Below, piece by piece: positions 63,719-64,000 of a DNA stretch of 64,000 bases (position 1 is the stretch's first letter; the number at the start of each line of letters is the position of its first letter). The stretch is from Pseudo-nitzschia pungens (taxonomy: Eukaryota > Bacillariophyta > Bacillariophyceae > Bacillariales > Bacillariaceae): contig CM074760.1 of the NCBI GenBank assembly GCA_037355855.1, forward strand, positions 4,518,501 through 4,582,500. Reading direction: 5' to 3'. The notes under the pieces were generated by a model. It made no database searches. It was given only the letters and a program-made list of their open reading frames with translations, and had not been told where the DNA came from. The position numbers and the translations under genes are program-made.

Positions 63719-64000
63719 TGTTGATTCGTAGCGTTCGATCGTATCGATCGATCGGAGATTTGAATTGCTTGTGGAGCGTTCGATCGATTCAGTGTTCGAT
63801 CGATTCTTATCGGCGTCTCGTGGATATCGATCGTTTCGTTCGATCGATCGTATTGGGACTGCGGTTGTTTCGTTCGATCGATTCGTAGATTTCGATCAGC
63901 GTTTCGGATGTTCTTGTTTCGATCGTTCGTAGATTTCGTTCGATCGGTTCTTTCTTGTAAGGTTGTAGGATTTTGCTTGTCAGGGTATCGATGTATCCCT
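63719..64000. other. GATC-rich tract at the window edge
   Basis: About 280 bp with many TTCGATCGAT/CGTTCGATCG palindromic words, often preceded by GCGTTCG or GATTTCG. No coding sequence is seen. It lies upstream of the minus-strand ORF starting at 63718. Confidence 0.6.

Overview
The window looks like a transposon-dense stretch of a eukaryotic nuclear genome, most probably a diatom or a related stramenopile. This is inferred from short GT-AG introns (99-141 bp), a protein with a signal-plus-transit style N-terminus of the kind used for complex plastids, a DHRS12-like reductase, a DIRS-like tyrosine-recombinase retroelement of a type common in marine algae, and several Ty3/gypsy copies. I cannot name the species. 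About three quarters of the sequence is mobile DNA.

Layout. 1-3135: truncated gypsy copy A (minus), sitting in an older dispersed repeat (3136-3442). 3443-8731: a solo LTR, then an intron-containing host gene with a heavy-metal-associated (HMA) motif. 8734-13766: a 5-kb Tc1/mariner-type DNA transposon flanked by TA, with a DDE transposase, a convergent Cys-rich accessory ORF and a relative (MITE) nested in its left inverted repeat. 14649-20348: gypsy copy B (minus, decayed). 20633-24325: half of a foldback MITE, an orphan ORF, and decayed gypsy copy C (plus) whose RNase H is split by an intact 534-bp foldback MITE. 25122-27371: two convergent host genes. 28660-36002: decayed DIRS-like element. 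36941-40404: 5'-truncated LINE (minus) with an internal tandem duplication. 40405-43478: a dispersed repeat, a gag-like remnant and minisatellites. 43501-47168: an unknown gene interrupted by a 2184-bp retroposon that shares the LINE's 3' end. 47959-49815: an unknown acidic, frameshifted gene whose N-terminus resembles a histone H3 tail. 49991-55799 and 57212-63065: two full-length gypsy copies (D and E, plus) with intact gag and pol and LTR pairs that read as identical, separated by a small unknown gene and minisatellites. 63066-64000: minisatellite, a short gag-like ORF and a GATC-rich tract.

The gypsy family has 182-214-bp LTRs (TG...CA), 5-bp target duplications where both ends are visible, a roughly 740-nt leader, gag, and pol in the order protease-RT-RNase H-integrase with no chromodomain. 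In copies A, B, D and E, gag ends in TGA and pol starts with ATG at the very next codon, in the same frame. Copies D and E look competent to move; A, B and C are broken by stops, indels and insertions.

Less expected signals: (i) a 2.2-kb retroposon carrying 150-bp tandem repeats, flanked by a 17-bp target duplication and ending in a 3' hairpin that co-varies with the LINE's hairpin; (ii) the Cys-rich partner ORF of the Tc1/mariner element; (iii) a palindrome instead of a recognisable tRNA primer site after the gypsy 5' LTR; (iv) the histone-tail-like N-terminus. All identities were read by eye; no database search was run.
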